DNA of 7,792 nucleotides. It comes from an uncultured Prevotellaceae bacterium. Lineage in GTDB: Bacteria > Bacteroidota > Bacteroidia > Bacteroidales > Muribaculaceae. Location of the stretch: the NCBI GenBank assembly GCA_945645715.1, contig CALZFJ010000085.1:1-7792 (forward strand). The letters are read 5' to 3'. Below are positions 7,332 to 7,792 of this stretch, one piece after another (within the stretch, counting starts at the first letter, position 1; each line of letters begins with the position of its first letter). Below the pieces are notes generated by a model that saw only the letters and a program-made list of their open reading frames with translations, was not told the DNA's origin and did no database searches. The position numbers were made by a program, and so were the translations under genes.

Positions 7332-7355
7332 TTTTTCCACAGCAAGCAATACAAC

Positions 7356-7390
7356 AAAGAGGGCACCCACTGAGTGCCCTCTTTTCTTTT
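7356..7390 (+). terminator. Intrinsic terminator of the susCD-like operon
   Basis: AAAGAGGGCAC (7356-7366) and GTGCCCTCTTT (7374-7384) are perfect 11-bp complements around a 7-nt loop, and the T-rich TTTTCTTTT follows. It begins 24 nt after the SusD-like stop codon. Its strength suggests the operon ends here with only two genes. Confidence 0.9.
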
Positions 7391-7466
7391 CCACTCCAAA
7401 TCAGCCACAATCCCAAGGTGACGGTTTGGCTTATTGCAAAAATCGGCTTATTCCCGATGCTTACGC

Positions 7467-7512
7467 AAAAGAATCACCCCGGTCACTTCTCTCAGTGTGA
7501 CCGGGGTGATTC
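7467..7512 (-). terminator. Intrinsic terminator of the convergent ROK-like gene
   Basis: GAATCACCCCGGTCAC (7471-7486) and GTGACCGGGGTGATTC (7497-7512) are perfect 16-bp complements with a 10-nt loop. On the minus strand the stem is followed by TTTT (7470-7467). On the plus strand it is followed by ATTATCTT, a poor U-tract, so it mainly serves the gene transcribed from the right. It lies 83 nt beyond that gene's stop codon. Confidence 0.85.
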
Positions 7513-7536
7513 ATTATCTTCTATCTGTGCCCTTGC

Positions 7537-7606
7537 AGCAGGGCATCAGAATTAGCTCTGTGACGTGTAGCAGTTATCAGAAGTTTAGCAGGGTATCAGA
7601 ACGAGC
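7537..7606. repeat. Three imperfect direct repeats, AGCAG-N(2-3)-ATCAGAA-N(2-4)-AGC
   Basis: The copies are at 7537-7556 (spacers GGC and TT), 7569-7589 (TT and GTTT) and 7587-7606 (GGT and CG). Copies 2 and 3 share the AGC at 7587-7589. Copy 3 covers the last codons and the TGA stop of the ROK-like gene; the other two lie in its 3' untranslated region before the terminator. They may be local tandem duplication of the gene end or a binding element. Function unknown. Confidence 0.55.
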
Positions 7607-7792
7607 TGTTGATGTCGAACACGCGCGAACGCGCCAGCATGCACGCTCCTATCATTCCGGCACGCTCTCGCAGCGCCGAAATCTTAACCACAGTGTCCTT
7701 GTTCACCATGTTGAGCGAATGTTTCTTGATGGCAGTCTTGATGGGCAGAATCAGGTATTCATCAACCGTAGAAAGCACGCCACCCACAATCA
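7596..7792 (-). CDS. ROK-family protein (sugar kinase or repressor), C-terminal 64 residues only
   Basis: The minus-strand frame enters from the right edge and stops at TGA 7598-7596. No start lies in the window; the GTG at 7787 is read as internal. The visible sequence includes GGVLSTVDEYLILPIKTAI, then a basic stretch, VVKISALRERAGMIGACMLA and RSRVF. The order of a glycine-rich turn, a helix with PIK, a short strand, and then RERAGMIGACMLA resembles the end of ROK proteins, where the last helix commonly reads like AGxxGAAxLA. ROK proteins are sugar kinases or, with an N-terminal winged helix, sugar-responsive repressors; the part that decides (HTH, ATP site, zinc motif) is outside the window. 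It converges on the susCD-like operon and is separated from it by two opposed terminators, so co-transcription is excluded. The call rests on a short fragment. Confidence 0.7.
   Translation of the reverse strand, partial: IVGGVLSTVDEYLILPIKTAIKKHSLNMVNKDTVVKISALRERAGMIGACMLARSRVFDINSSF

Noticed and set aside
7441..7456. Short ATCGG/CCGAT hairpin and a repeated GGCTTATT between the two terminators
   Set aside because: The arms are only 5 bp and the repeat is 8 bp; nothing about their position makes them better than chance.

Overview
The window looks like a chromosomal fragment of a gut Bacteroidales bacterium (phylum Bacteroidota). The evidence is two SusC-like TonB-dependent receptors with the family's carboxypeptidase-regulatory-like domain, a SusD-like surface lipoprotein, promoter elements of the Bacteroidota type (TAnnTTTG with TTTG upstream), start codons preceded by A-rich sequence instead of a Shine-Dalgarno, and AT-rich intergenic DNA between GC-richer genes. 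A Muribaculaceae- or Prevotella-like genus is a guess from general protein style, not a demonstrated assignment.

Layout. Positions 1-1548 (minus strand) hold the first 516 codons of a SusC-like receptor that continues past the left edge. Positions 1549-2174 are an AT-rich 626-bp divergent control region. It contains a good minus-strand promoter with a 10-bp tandem repeat just upstream, a leader of about 200 nt with a foldable block and a possible short upstream ORF, an inverted repeat, and a plus-strand promoter with a good -7 box but no visible -33 box. Positions 2175-5600 (plus) encode a complete 1141-residue SusC-like receptor. Positions 5625-7331 (plus) encode its 568-residue SusD-like partner, 24 nt downstream. 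A strong intrinsic terminator (7356-7390) follows. A second large hairpin (7467-7512) faces the other way and ends the minus-strand gene entering from the right, whose last 64 codons (7596-7792) look like the C-terminus of a ROK-family sugar kinase or repressor. Three imperfect 20-bp repeats (7537-7606) lie across and just beyond that gene's stop codon.

How the parts work together. SusC and SusD homologues form an outer-membrane complex: the SusD lipoprotein is a ligand-capturing lid over the SusC barrel, and TonB energises import. The complete pair here is a two-gene unit with no glycoside hydrolase, polysaccharide lyase or regulator between it and its terminator. The left receptor belongs to a recognisably different SusC subtype and heads a separate, divergent operon. 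Neither receptor has an STN signalling domain, so sigma/anti-sigma trans-envelope control through these receptors is unlikely. The substrate cannot be read from the sequence.

I found no clearly undescribed system. The most unusual material is non-coding: the control architecture upstream of the left receptor, and the repeat cluster at the 3' end of the ROK-like gene.
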